Shown: in pieces, positions 8,774-16,797 of the stretch | Layout: each line of letters begins with the position of its first letter | Position numbering within the stretch: position 1 is the stretch's first letter | Assembly: GCA_913778505.1 (NCBI GenBank) | Contig: CAJYWD010000010.1 | Coordinates: 36,140 to 100,139 of the forward strand | Source of the DNA: an uncultured Chryseobacterium sp. | GTDB taxonomy: Bacteria; Bacteroidota; Bacteroidia; Flavobacteriales; Weeksellaceae | Direction of reading: 5' to 3' | Length of the DNA: 64,000 bases | Made by a program: the position numbers and the translations under genes | Notes under the pieces: generated by a model | What the model was told of the DNA's origin: nothing | Databases searched by the model: none | The model's input: the letters and a program-made list of their open reading frames with translations, nothing else

Positions 8774-9181
8774 ATGCAATTCAAAATTCGTCAGCTTGAA
8801 GAATGGAAAAACGTTGTCAGCCACATCATTCCAAATCTTCAGCATCCTATTCTTCTGCTCAGAGGTAATCTTGGTGTGGGAAAAACGACGTTTACACAGT
8901 ATTTTTTAAGGGAATTGGGAAGCGTGGATGAGATCTCGTCGCCCACTTATTCTATCGTTAATGAATATGACACGCCAAAAGGAAAAGTCTACCATTTCGA
9001 TTTGTACCGACTGAAAAATGTGACAGAAGCTTATGATTTCGGGATCGAAGAGTACCTGGACAACGGTTTTCTTTCCATTATCGAATGGCCGGAAATCTAT
9101 ATGGACGAACTGGACGGATACGAATTTCACGAAATGTCCATCGAAAATACCGAATCCGGAAGAGAAATCACATTTAATTAA
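8774..9181 (+). CDS. tsaE: tRNA threonylcarbamoyladenosine biosynthesis ATPase TsaE
   Basis: A 135-aa P-loop protein of normal TsaE length. Walker A GNLGVGKT lies at residues 31-38, followed by SSPTYSIVNEY, HFDLYRL and the IIEWPE motif, all typical of TsaE/YjeE. It works with TsaB and TsaD to make t6A37 on ANN-decoding tRNAs. It is divergent from dnaG across a 128-bp gap and followed by the ald gene. Confidence 0.95.
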   Translation: MQFKIRQLEEWKNVVSHIIPNLQHPILLLRGNLGVGKTTFTQYFLRELGSVDEISSPTYSIVNEYDTPKGKVYHFDLYRLKNVTEAYDFGIEEYLDNGFLSIIEWPEIYMDELDGYEFHEMSIENTESGREITFN

Positions 9182-9200
9182 CAGATACTGTAAATTGTTT

Positions 9201-9208
9201 TATCTTTG
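9201..9208 (+). promoter_or_regulatory. Promoter -7 box for ald
   Basis: TATCTTTG matches TAnnTTTG and lies 30 nt upstream of the ald start codon, giving a leader of about 25 nt. Confidence 0.55.
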
Positions 9209-9238
9209 CCTCATGTTTTTGATTAATGTTTTGATTTT

Positions 9239-10435
9239 ATGAGCAGCACATCAACCATATTTACACCTTTTTCCGAAGAAGAACTGATTCCGAAAGAGGA
9301 AAAACTGGAAGTGGTAAAAAAAGGAAAAACCTTTACAATCGGTGTTCCTAAAGAAACCTGCCTGAGCGAAAAAAGAACTTGTCTCATTCCTGATGCTGTT
9401 CAGATATTGGTTAATAATGGTCACAAAGTGATTATAGAAAGCGGCGCTGGAGAAGGTTCCCATTTCTCGGATTTGCTTTACTCCGAAGCTGGTGCAGAAA
9501 TTACTAACGACCCGAAAGTAGCGTTTTCCCAGGATTTAGTTCTTAAAATCAATCCGCCGACAGAAGAGGAAATCGAATATTTGCGTCCGATGACTTACCT
9601 GATTTCGGCTTTGCAGATCAACCTCAGAGACAAAGATTATTTCATCAAACTGGCTGCCAAGAAAGTTAATGCGATTGCATTTGAATTCATTATGGATGAG
9701 TACAAACAGCTTTCGTTGGTAAGATTGATTGGTGAAATTGCCGGAAGTGTTTCCATTCTTTACGCCTCAGAATTATTGGCGATGTCCAACGGTTTGATGC
9801 TTGGCGGAATCACAGGCGTGCGGCCAACGGAAGTCGTCATTCTGGGAGCCGGAATCGTAGGCGAATTTGCAACCAAAGCAGCAATTGGATTGGGCGCAAG
9901 CGTCAAGGTTTTTGATAATTCTCTTTCAAAATTGAGAAGACTTCACACTTTAGTTGACAGCCGCGTTCCGACCTCGATCATTGATCCGAAAGAATTGACA
10001 AAATCGCTAAGACGTGCAGACGTGGTGATTGGTGCCTTGCCAAGACTCAATCTTTCGCCAATTGTTACTGAAGATATGGTGATGAAGATGAAAAAAGGCA
10101 GCGTTATCATCGATATCACGATCGATAACGGGAAAGTGATTGAGACATCCGAACTGACTTCTACGGAAAAACCGTTCGTTATCAAGCACGGTGTAATCCA
10201 CTGCGGACTCCCGAATCTTACATCGAAAATGCCTAGAACCACCACAAAAGCCATCAGTAACTTTTTCCTGAGTTATCTGCTTGGTTACGACGAAGAAGGC
10301 GGTTTCGAGAATATGCTGATTCACAAAAATGAAATCAAGCAATCCCTTTATATGTACAAAGGCAGACATACCAAACTGATGATTTGCAATAAGTTCGATC
10401 TTCCTTACCACGACATCAATCTGCTGATTTTTTAA
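9239..10435 (+). CDS. ald: Alanine dehydrogenase
   Basis: The 398-aa protein belongs to the alanine dehydrogenase/PNT family. It has IGVPKETCLSEKRTCLIPDAV near residue 34, SGAGEGSHFSD, the NAD-binding motif VVILGAGIVGEFATKAAIGLGA and NLTSKMPRTTTKAISNFFL. The ~30-residue N-terminal extension and the C-terminal DLPYHDINLLIF are characteristic of the Bacteroidota subgroup. It interconverts alanine and pyruvate with NAD. The small gene 9 nt downstream is probably co-transcribed. Confidence 0.9.
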   Translation: MSSTSTIFTPFSEEELIPKEEKLEVVKKGKTFTIGVPKETCLSEKRTCLIPDAVQILVNNGHKVIIESGAGEGSHFSDLLYSEAGAEITNDPKVAFSQDLVLKINPPTEEEIEYLRPMTYLISALQINLRDKDYFIKLAAKKVNAIAFEFIMDEYKQLSLVRLIGEIAGSVSILYASELLAMSNGLMLGGITGVRPTEVVILGAGIVGEFATKAAIGLGASVKVFDNSLSKLRRLHTLVDSRVPTSIIDPKELTKSLRRADVVIGALPRLNLSPIVTEDMVMKMKKGSVIIDITIDNGKVIETSELTSTEKPFVIKHGVIHCGLPNLTSKMPRTTTKAISNFFLSYLLGYDEEGGFENMLIHKNEIKQSLYMYKGRHTKLMICNKFDLPYHDINLLIF

Positions 10436-10444
10436 AATCAAATA

Positions 10445-10816
10445 ATGCTCAAAAAACTTAAATTCTATTTCATCGGGCTGGTTCCGGGATTGCTCATCCT
10501 ATTCTTTGTCCTGAATCAGAAAGGTGCAAGCTGCTCCTACTTCCCGAATGACCGCGTTATTGCCGAAACGTTGACCAAAGATTTTTCTTATTCCGACGCA
10601 TTCAAAAAGCAAATGGAAGCTAATAAAATATCCGAAAAGTTTCTGAAAGACGAGTTGATCCCGAAAGGTGAAATCGACTTTGACAAAAGTAATGCCCAGA
10701 AAAAACCCTGCCCGGAATATATCCTAAACTATCCGAAAGACAATCCGACTTATCAAATTCACTACTCCAAATGCAAGGAAAATGCGCAATTCATCGGTCT
10801 TAAAAAATTGAAATAG
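10445..10816 (+). CDS. Membrane-anchored small protein (DUF4258-like)
   Basis: A 123-aa protein with one N-terminal membrane segment (KLKFYFIGLVPGLLILFFVL, residues 5-24) and a periplasmic domain containing three Cys (GASCSYF, KKPCPEY, YSKCKEN). I associate this layout, next to ald, with proteins annotated DUF4258 in flavobacteria; I cannot confirm it here. It starts 9 nt after ald and is likely in the same transcript. Function unknown. Confidence 0.7.
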   Translation: MLKKLKFYFIGLVPGLLILFFVLNQKGASCSYFPNDRVIAETLTKDFSYSDAFKKQMEANKISEKFLKDELIPKGEIDFDKSNAQKKPCPEYILNYPKDNPTYQIHYSKCKENAQFIGLKKLK

Positions 10817-11056
10817 ACAATGAGCGGCAAAAATCTTCTTCTACCCTATTATCTTTTGTTTGGTGGTATCTTTGTCGAAGGTCTCTGTTGATCTGATTGA
10901 GGACGCCTTCAAACACACAGATTAAAAGCTGGAAAAACCTGATTGACACCAAAAGCCTTTGGTTATCGGATATTCCTTCAACGTTCATTATATCTAATCC
11001 ATAAACTTAAAAGGTGTGCGCACGCAACGACAAACGGGTGCGCAAGCGATGATTCA

Positions 11057-11139
11057 CCGGAGCGGTCTCGTCTGATCACGGGAGCGGTTCGGTCAAGTCA
11101 CGGGAGCGGTCCCGTCTGATCATGGGGGCGGTCGGGAGC
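11057..11139. repeat. 22-bp tandem repeat, ~3.8 copies
   Basis: Units start at 11057, 11079, 11101 and 11123 (partial). Each begins with a form of CGGGAGCGGT and ends near TGATCA or AAGTCA. It is much richer in G+C than its surroundings and not part of an open frame. Confidence 0.85.
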
Positions 11140-11318
11140 AAGGTTCTGGCCTTGCCGGTCCGGAAAGCGGTTCCGGCCCAGGAATATTAGCAAAAGCTAA
11201 AGCAAATAGCCTCTGAATTAAAAAATAATCTCTATCTTCGCTATGTGAAAACCAACAGAACATATTATTACGTGATTCAAACCCGGAAACAGGATTAGGA
11301 TTCGTATGTAGAAATATC

Positions 11319-11348
11319 AAAACCTCGTCCTGATGACGGGGTTTTTTG
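11319..11348 (+). terminator. Hairpin with T-run before tyrA
   Basis: AACCTCGTC (11321-11329) pairs with GACGGGGTT (11335-11343), followed by TTTTTTG. It is a canonical rho-independent terminator on the plus strand, yet no plus-strand gene is recognised just upstream; it may end read-through from ald. Confidence 0.75.
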
Positions 11349-11378
11349 TTTTAAATTATTAAAAGAAAAACATAAAAA

Positions 11379-12224
11379 ATGAAGCTAGGAATTATAGGAA
11401 CCGGATTAATCGGCGGTTCCATCGCACTGAAATTAAAGGATAAGAACTTCACCCACTTTGCTTATGGGATAGACCAGAATGAAGAAAATCTCAACAAAGC
11501 GCTGGAACTTAACATTATTGATGAAAAGGCAGATTTCCGGACAGGCATTCAGAACTCGGATCTTATCATTATTGCGATTCCCGTGGATTCGGCCAGAAAG
11601 ATTTTATCCTCAGTTTTGGATTTAATAAATGAAAAACAGGTTGTAATGGATGTTGGGTCTACAAAATCCGGCATTGTGGAAGCTATCAAAAATCATCCGA
11701 ACAGAAAACGTTTCGTAGCCTTCCATCCCATGTGGGGAACGGAAAACTCCGGTCCTGATGCTGCTACCAGCGATAGTTTTGCGGGAAAAGCCGCCGTGAT
11801 CTGCAACCGGGACGAGTCCGACGCCGATGCTTTAGAACTTGTCGAGCGCGTCATCGATACGCTGGAAATGCACCCGATCTATATGAACGCCGAAGCGCAT
11901 GATGTACACACGGCGTATATTTCTCATATCTCACACATCACCTCTTACGCCCTGGCCAATACAGTTTTGGAGAAGGAACGCGAGGAGGATACGATCTTTC
12001 AACTGGCGAGTTCCGGTTTCTCAAGTACAGTTCGTCTCGCCAAATCTCATCCAGAAATGTGGGTTCCGATTTTCCGCCAAAATCGGGATAACGTTCTGGA
12101 CGTTCTCAATGAGCATATTTCGCAGCTTAGAAAATTCAAATCCGCTTTGGAGAAGGAGAATTTCGAATATCTGGAAGAACTGATTGTGAATGCCAATAAG
12201 ATCCGCGGGATATTGAACCAATAA
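11379..12224 (+). CDS. tyrA: Prephenate dehydrogenase
   Basis: A 281-aa TyrA-type enzyme. The Rossmann motif GIIGTGLIGGSIALKL is at residues 3-18. Then follow IIIAIPVDSAR, VMDVGSTKSGIVEAI, the prephenate-site motif FHPMWGTENSGP and HDVHTAYISHISH, conserved in arogenate/prephenate dehydrogenases. It converts prephenate to 4-hydroxyphenylpyruvate for tyrosine synthesis. There is no fused chorismate mutase or ACT domain. The usual aroma genes (aroA, pheA) are not in this window. Confidence 0.9.
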   Translation: MKLGIIGTGLIGGSIALKLKDKNFTHFAYGIDQNEENLNKALELNIIDEKADFRTGIQNSDLIIIAIPVDSARKILSSVLDLINEKQVVMDVGSTKSGIVEAIKNHPNRKRFVAFHPMWGTENSGPDAATSDSFAGKAAVICNRDESDADALELVERVIDTLEMHPIYMNAEAHDVHTAYISHISHITSYALANTVLEKEREEDTIFQLASSGFSSTVRLAKSHPEMWVPIFRQNRDNVLDVLNEHISQLRKFKSALEKENFEYLEELIVNANKIRGILNQ

Positions 12225-12252
12225 AAAACTCCGACAATCATCGGAGTTATGC
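12223..12252 (-). terminator. Terminator between convergent tyrA and VOC genes
   Basis: AACTCCGA (12227-12234) pairs with TCGGAGTT (12241-12248). The T-run is on the minus strand, so it mainly ends the VOC gene transcript. Confidence 0.8.
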
Positions 12253-12263
12253 GATGGATTGAT

Positions 12264-12701
12264 TCAGCTTTCGTAGCCGGCATCTTTGCTGTAATTGATC
12301 ATCCAGCAGACGCCGTACCGATCTATAAAGCTCCCGAAATAGTCGCCCCAGAACTGATCTTCCATTGGCATTTCTATATGACCGCCCACGGATAGTGCGT
12401 TGAAAATGCGGTCTGCCTCTTCCCTGCTCTCCGGGAAGACAGAGATATAATTGCCGTTTCCCTGGTCGAGCGTCTGTCCCATAGACGGCACAATATCCGA
12501 AGCCATGAGAAGATCTTTCCCAATGGGCAGGGCAATATGCATCACTCTGTTTTTGTCATTATCAGAAAGATGTTCTGTTCCCGGGGCATTGCCCATTTTC
12601 ATGACACCGCCCACGAAATCTCCGCCGAAAACGGACTTGTAAAATGTAAAGGCTTCTTCTGCCTGACCATCAAAATTGAGGTACGGATTTAATTTTGGCA
12701 T
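12264..12701 (-). CDS. VOC family protein (PhnB-like)
   Basis: A 145-aa vicinal-oxygen-chelate fold protein of the PhnB/3-demethylubiquinone-methyltransferase-like group: LNPYLNFDGQAEEAFTFY at the start, MHIALPIGKDLLMASD in the middle, and WGDYFGSFIDRYGVCWMINY at the end. Start set at MPKLNPYLNF; codons upstream are unlike the family. It is one of four small enzymes of the VOC/SRPBCC type in a row, a common flavobacterial cluster of unknown substrate. Confidence 0.88.
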   Translation of the reverse strand: MPKLNPYLNFDGQAEEAFTFYKSVFGGDFVGGVMKMGNAPGTEHLSDNDKNRVMHIALPIGKDLLMASDIVPSMGQTLDQGNGNYISVFPESREEADRIFNALSVGGHIEMPMEDQFWGDYFGSFIDRYGVCWMINYSKDAGYES

Positions 12702-12720
12702 TTTGTATTTTTTTAATTGA

Positions 12721-13132
12721 TTAATGATTCTCACTTAGTTTCTTGACAAGCCCGAGCCCTTTACTGAAGCCATGGTTCATCATCGGTTTATAGCTGCTGT
12801 CCACGTCTACAGACACCGTAAGACGGGTTTTGCCGGCATTCTCCTCCAGATAATAAGCCTCTAGGCTGCCACTCCATTCCCGGACTTTTTCGCTTTTCAA
12901 ATCCTCTTCTCCGTCGCGTAGCTCGCCGATGTGTCTGAATATAATTTCGTAAGGCAGGTGCATACTGTCAATGGTGCTCACCATCCCGTTCTGTCCGCCG
13001 GCATCGGTAAAACAGGTTTTTCCTCCCACTGAAGTAATGCGTCCACTGGGCATACGTTTTATCATTCCAAAGGACGTCCCAAACCTTCTCTGCCGAGGCA
13101 TTGACCTCGATCTGATATTTTAATGTTTCCAT
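12721..13132 (-). pseudogene. SRPBCC (AHSA1-like) protein, frameshifted
   Basis: Starting at 13132 the frame reads METLKYQIEVNASAEKVW and continues to QWTHYF. It then loses frame near 13030, where the next frame takes over at SVGGKTCFTDAGGQNG and runs to the stop at 12721. Relative to the usual START/AHSA1 pattern (QWTHYF, about nine residues, VGGK), roughly nine codons and the frame are missing, so I infer a small deletion. The C-terminal half is otherwise well preserved. It lies between two VOC genes on the same strand. Confidence 0.8.
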
Positions 13133-13144
13133 AGCCTATTAATT

Positions 13145-13996
13145 TCAAGAGTTATAAGCATCTTCAATATCCCTGATGATGATTTTGTTCATCTTCATCA
13201 TGGCGCCAAATGCTTTCCGAGCTTTTTCCACTTCGTGCGTATTGGTGAGTTCGACCAGCCTGTGCGGAACGATCTGCCAACTAAAGCCATATTTGTCCTT
13301 CAGCCATCCGCATCTGCTTTCTTCACCTTCGGCAGTCAGCCGGTTCCAGTAATAGTCGGTTTCTTCCTGGTCTCTGGTCATGATGGTAATGGAAGTACCT
13401 TCAGAAAATTGGGCTTTATGGTCGTGCGAACTGTCCATCGCCATCATCACATAGTCATTGATGACGAACCGGGCATGCGCCACATTACCGGCAGTATCGC
13501 CCTGGCCTTCGGTATATTCCATGATTCCTCCAACCTTGCTGTCCGGGAAAATATTGGTGTAATAATCTATGGCTTCTTTACACTTGCCGTTATTTGCTCC
13601 CGTAAACATCATCACCGGCGAAAACTTCTGCCTATACGCTTCCGCAGTAAAGTAGATCTGCCAGGAAATGCTATATTGATCCTCTACCCAGGCATAGCAA
13701 TCGCTCCACGGATACGAGTCCAGCGGCATCATCACCTTACCGTTTTCAGAAAGCGCCTTGTAATAGCTTTCCGCTTCTTCTCTGGATTGGCACATCATCA
13801 TCAGGGACAGCGTGAGATTGGGCCGAAACATGGGTCCGCCATTCAGGAACATCAGGGTCTGACCTTCTACCTCAATATTGTTGACCATGGGTGTTTCGCA
13901 GGATATTTTGGAGTTTCTGAAAATGGACGTGTAGAATTTTGCAGCCTCCGCACCGTTACGATCGAACCAATAACAGGGAAATATGTTCTTGTTCAT
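13145..13996 (-). CDS. VOC family protein, two PhnB-like domains
   Basis: A 283-aa protein made of two VOC domains in tandem. Domain 1 (1-125) begins MNKNIFPCYWFDRNGAEAAK; domain 2 (130-265) begins FSPVMMFTGANNGKCKEAID. Each ends in the WQIYF / WQIVPHRL type strand. The start at MNKNIFP is chosen because the upstream ten codons do not fit the fold. Such proteins are often called PhnB or glyoxalase-like, but activity cannot be inferred. It is part of the VOC/SRPBCC cluster. Confidence 0.88.
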   Translation of the reverse strand: MNKNIFPCYWFDRNGAEAAKFYTSIFRNSKISCETPMVNNIEVEGQTLMFLNGGPMFRPNLTLSLMMMCQSREEAESYYKALSENGKVMMPLDSYPWSDCYAWVEDQYSISWQIYFTAEAYRQKFSPVMMFTGANNGKCKEAIDYYTNIFPDSKVGGIMEYTEGQGDTAGNVAHARFVINDYVMMAMDSSHDHKAQFSEGTSITIMTRDQEETDYYWNRLTAEGEESRCGWLKDKYGFSWQIVPHRLVELTNTHEVEKARKAFGAMMKMNKIIIRDIEDAYNS

Positions 13997-14026
13997 GATA
14001 GTGTATGAATGTTGGTTGGTAATCAA

Positions 14027-14440
14027 TTAAACGCCTTCGCAATAGTTTCTGAAATTATCCAGAATAGCCTGCCAGCCTTGCTGCTGCATCTCCAAAGGAT
14101 TTTGATCTTCCGGATCGAAGTTTTCCGTGACTCTGGTTTTAGTTTCCGCCAGCTTTTCAAAAATAACCTCAACATTACGGCCATCTTCCAAATGGTAACG
14201 GAGCAAGTCTCTGTCCCGCACCTCGTCATAAATGCCGATAAAGTCGAAACCGAAACTTCCGTCTTTGGACTGCATTCTGGCTTCCAGCTTTCCGCCTACA
14301 CTTACATCATTTTTTGCTGAAGGACATTCCCAGCTTTCATGCGCAACGTTCCATTGCGTGATGTCTTCAGGATTATTGAAAGTATTCCAGACCTGATCGA
14401 TTGGCCTGTTGATTTCTACGGATACTGCGAGTTTTTTCAT
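14027..14440 (-). CDS. SRPBCC family protein (AHSA1-like)
   Basis: A 137-aa START-like protein: AVSVEINRPIDQVWNTF at the start, QWNVAHESWECP, VGGKLEARMQSKDGSFGFDF, and the closing helix QQQGWQAILDNFRNYCEGV. This layout matches activator-of-Hsp90-ATPase-1-like proteins with a hydrophobic ligand cavity. It is first in a minus-strand run with the VOC genes. Ligand unknown. Confidence 0.87.
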   Translation of the reverse strand: MKKLAVSVEINRPIDQVWNTFNNPEDITQWNVAHESWECPSAKNDVSVGGKLEARMQSKDGSFGFDFIGIYDEVRDRDLLRYHLEDGRNVEVIFEKLAETKTRVTENFDPEDQNPLEMQQQGWQAILDNFRNYCEGV

Positions 14441-14516
14441 TTGATTTCTTTTCTATCAAAGTTAAACCTTATTTTGTCAGGCGGGACTTGCCCTAAGACA
14501 GTTTTTATTGTCATCC

Positions 14517-14546
14517 AAAAAAAATCACTCTTTGCAGAGCGATTCA
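14517..14546 (-). terminator. Terminator after the DUF3108 gene
   Basis: On the minus strand AATCGCTCT pairs with AGAGTGATT and is followed by eight T, just past the stop at 14554. Confidence 0.8.
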
Positions 14547-14553
14547 TTATATT

Positions 14554-15321
14554 TTATTTTTTGAAACTTAGCGGATACTTGACGTTCGTATAACTGTCTA
14601 TACTGGCCTTGAGCGATCCTACGGCCAACTCAGCCTTTATCAGTATCGGAACGCGGTTCTGGTCATTGGACACCCACATGGTGACTCCTTCTTTCTGTTT
14701 GAATACCCTTCCACTCATTACAGAAGGAATGATCTTAAGGCAATTGATCTTCCCGAATTTGGTAGAGATATTTTCTGCGCTTACTACTTTCAGCTGGAAA
14801 GGAAACAGCTCATCATCTACCCAAACGTTCATCCGGATTACACTTCCGACTTTCAGATTATCTGCGGGAAGACTCCGGAGATAGTAAAAACAGGACATCA
14901 TATCCTGAACATCACCAGGAACCTTTACGGTCTTTGCCGGTCTGTCGGTATGGATCTTATCGACAAAAACCAGCGAATTAGTATTAGGATTAAAAGTAGT
15001 TTGCAAATGCTGTCTGTAGCTGCCCTCCGCCACGTTTCTCACATAGAATAATGGTTCTTTTTTGGCATTGATATAACTTTCATAAACATCCTCTACTTTA
15101 AACAGGGCTTTGGCAGCACCACTCGTTTTCCCAGTGCCACGGACATAGAAAGCAGGCTGACCGTTATATGAAGTTTTTGTAGTTGCCAATGTGGCATTAC
15201 CTGCTGTGATGAAACCATAGTGAATCCTGTATCCCAGAACCTCTCCCGGATTGATATTGTCAAACTGGGCCGAGGCTCCCGTGCATAATAGGACTGCCAA
15301 TAATAAAAAAATATGCTTCAT
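14554..15321 (-). CDS. DUF3108 domain-containing exported protein
   Basis: A 255-aa protein with a signal peptide (MKHIFLLLAVLLCTGASAQ) followed by a single DUF3108 domain: GEVLGYRIHYGFITAGNATL, DVQDMMSCFYYLRSLP, VDDELFPFQLKVV and CLKIIPSVMSGRVFKQKEGVTMW. Family members are periplasmic beta-rich proteins resembling lipoprotein carriers. It is expressed as a single unit between the SRPBCC and glg genes. Function unknown. Confidence 0.85.
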   Translation of the reverse strand: MKHIFLLLAVLLCTGASAQFDNINPGEVLGYRIHYGFITAGNATLATTKTSYNGQPAFYVRGTGKTSGAAKALFKVEDVYESYINAKKEPLFYVRNVAEGSYRQHLQTTFNPNTNSLVFVDKIHTDRPAKTVKVPGDVQDMMSCFYYLRSLPADNLKVGSVIRMNVWVDDELFPFQLKVVSAENISTKFGKINCLKIIPSVMSGRVFKQKEGVTMWVSNDQNRVPILIKAELAVGSLKASIDSYTNVKYPLSFKK

Positions 15322-15373
15322 TAATTAGATATATGAAAAAGATTTGACGCAAATAATTTGCCAAAAATAAAAA

Positions 15374-15402
15374 GTAAAACCTTCCGTTTCCGAAAGGTTG
15401 AT
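15374..15402 (-). terminator. Terminator of the glg operon
   Basis: On the minus strand AACCTTTC pairs with GGAAGGTT around a GGAAAC loop and is followed by a T-rich tract. It closes the glgB-glgA-glgC transcript. Confidence 0.8.
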
Positions 15403-15411
15403 TTTAGCATG

Positions 15412-16680
15412 TTACATGATGTTCGTTCCGTCCGGTATTACCGCATTTTTCTTAATAACCACGATGCCATCTTTGATGGAATGTGTATCATAATCGCCGT
15501 CCGGATGATGCTTGCCACCGATAATTCTGACATTGTTACCAATAAAACAGTTTTTATCCAGGATGGCCCGGTCTATATAACAATATTTGCCAATGCCCAT
15601 GTTTGTCTTACCCGACTCCTCATTATCCGCAACTTCCTGCACGGTCTGGTAATAGTCTGCGCCCATCACGTAGGAGTTGACGATGGTTGTACCGCGGTCT
15701 ACGCGAGTTCTGTTACCGATGATACAGTTTTCAATTTTATCAGCAAGGATGATGCAGCCGTCTCCGAAAATCGTTTTGCTCACGTAGGAGCCATTAATCT
15801 TGGTTGGCGGGAGCATTCTTGCTCTGGTGTAGATAGGATTAGAACTGAAAAGATTGAATTGCGGAATATCCTGCGCCAAATCCAGATTGGCTTCATAAAA
15901 AGACTCGATGGTACCGATATCCGTCCAATATCCATCGTACTGATAGCTCAATACGCTTAGATTCCCGATGGATGCCGGGATAAAGTCCTTACCGAAATCA
16001 TCGCCCTCGTAATCTGCAAAAAGTTTCCTCAGAACATTCTTCGTAAAAACATAGATTCCCATAGAAGCCAGATATTCTTTGCCCGCCGCCTTGCTTTCTT
16101 CGCTGGTCTCGGACTTCCAGTCTACCAGTTCTTCCAGGCTTGGTTTTTCTGTAAATGAGGTGATGTTACCCTGCTCATCAGATTTCATGATTCCGAAACC
16201 GGTTGCATCCTTGGCATTGACGGGAATGGTAGCAATGGTAATATCGCCGCCGTTTTCCTTATGGTAATCGATCATCTTCTCGAAATCCATCTGATACAGT
16301 TGATCTCCCGAAAGGATCAGGATATACTCATATTCGTACTTATCCAGGTGCTTCATGGTCTGGCGAACAGCATCTGCCGTGCCCTGATACCAGTTTTCGT
16401 TCTCCACATTCTGCTCTGCAGCTAAAATGTCTACAAATCCTTTGCTGAAGATATCAAAATGATAAGAATTCTTGATGTGCGAATTGAGGGAAGCTGAGTT
16501 GTACTGCGTCAGCACCAAGATCCTGTTCAGCCCGGAATTGAGACAGTTGGAAATCGGGATGTCTACCAGACGGTATTTCCCCGCGATCGGAACCGCCGGT
16601 TTGGACCTTGTATAAGTCAAGGGGAATAATCTGGTTCCTCTTCCACCTCCTAAAACTATGGAGATTACGCTCTCTTTCAT
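15412..16680 (-). CDS. glgC: Glucose-1-phosphate adenylyltransferase
   Basis: A 422-aa ADP-glucose pyrophosphorylase. The nucleotide-binding loop GGGRGTRL is at residues 11-18, followed by KPAVPIAGKYRLVDIPISNC and LILSGDQLYQMD. A C-terminal left-handed beta-helix (RTRVDRGTTIVNSYVMGADY, then NCFIGNNVRIIGG) completes the enzyme. It makes ADP-glucose, the committed step of glycogen synthesis. It is third in the glgB-glgA-glgC order, 117 bp after glgA. Confidence 0.96.
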   Translation of the reverse strand: MKESVISIVLGGGRGTRLFPLTYTRSKPAVPIAGKYRLVDIPISNCLNSGLNRILVLTQYNSASLNSHIKNSYHFDIFSKGFVDILAAEQNVENENWYQGTADAVRQTMKHLDKYEYEYILILSGDQLYQMDFEKMIDYHKENGGDITIATIPVNAKDATGFGIMKSDEQGNITSFTEKPSLEELVDWKSETSEESKAAGKEYLASMGIYVFTKNVLRKLFADYEGDDFGKDFIPASIGNLSVLSYQYDGYWTDIGTIESFYEANLDLAQDIPQFNLFSSNPIYTRARMLPPTKINGSYVSKTIFGDGCIILADKIENCIIGNRTRVDRGTTIVNSYVMGADYYQTVQEVADNEESGKTNMGIGKYCYIDRAILDKNCFIGNNVRIIGGKHHPDGDYDTHSIKDGIVVIKKNAVIPDGTNIM

Positions 16681-16797
16681 AAGTGTTTTGGTTATTTGTG
16701 AGTTTGTAAAGTTGCTTTCATAAAGTTAAGCATTGTTTTCAAATATTAAGCCAAGGGAAGGAAAATTTATCCCTCCACAATAAAAATATTTGAAATG

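Larger units (their letters stand above)
10817..11378. other. 562-bp gap with GC-rich tandem repeats
   Basis: No convincing gene. The right part (11204-11300) has one open frame of ~36 codons without a start codon, ending NRTYYYVIQTRKQD, possibly a gene remnant. The middle holds a 22-bp tandem array (11057-11139), and the end holds a terminator-like hairpin before the prephenate dehydrogenase gene. Confidence 0.6.

Noticed and set aside
10800..10988. 62-codon minus-strand frame downstream of ald.
   Set aside because: Overlaps the end of a plus-strand gene and shows no protein-like features or neighbours in that direction.
11057..11139. Possible CRISPR array.
   Set aside because: Units of 22 bp are directly adjacent with no spacers and there are no cas genes.
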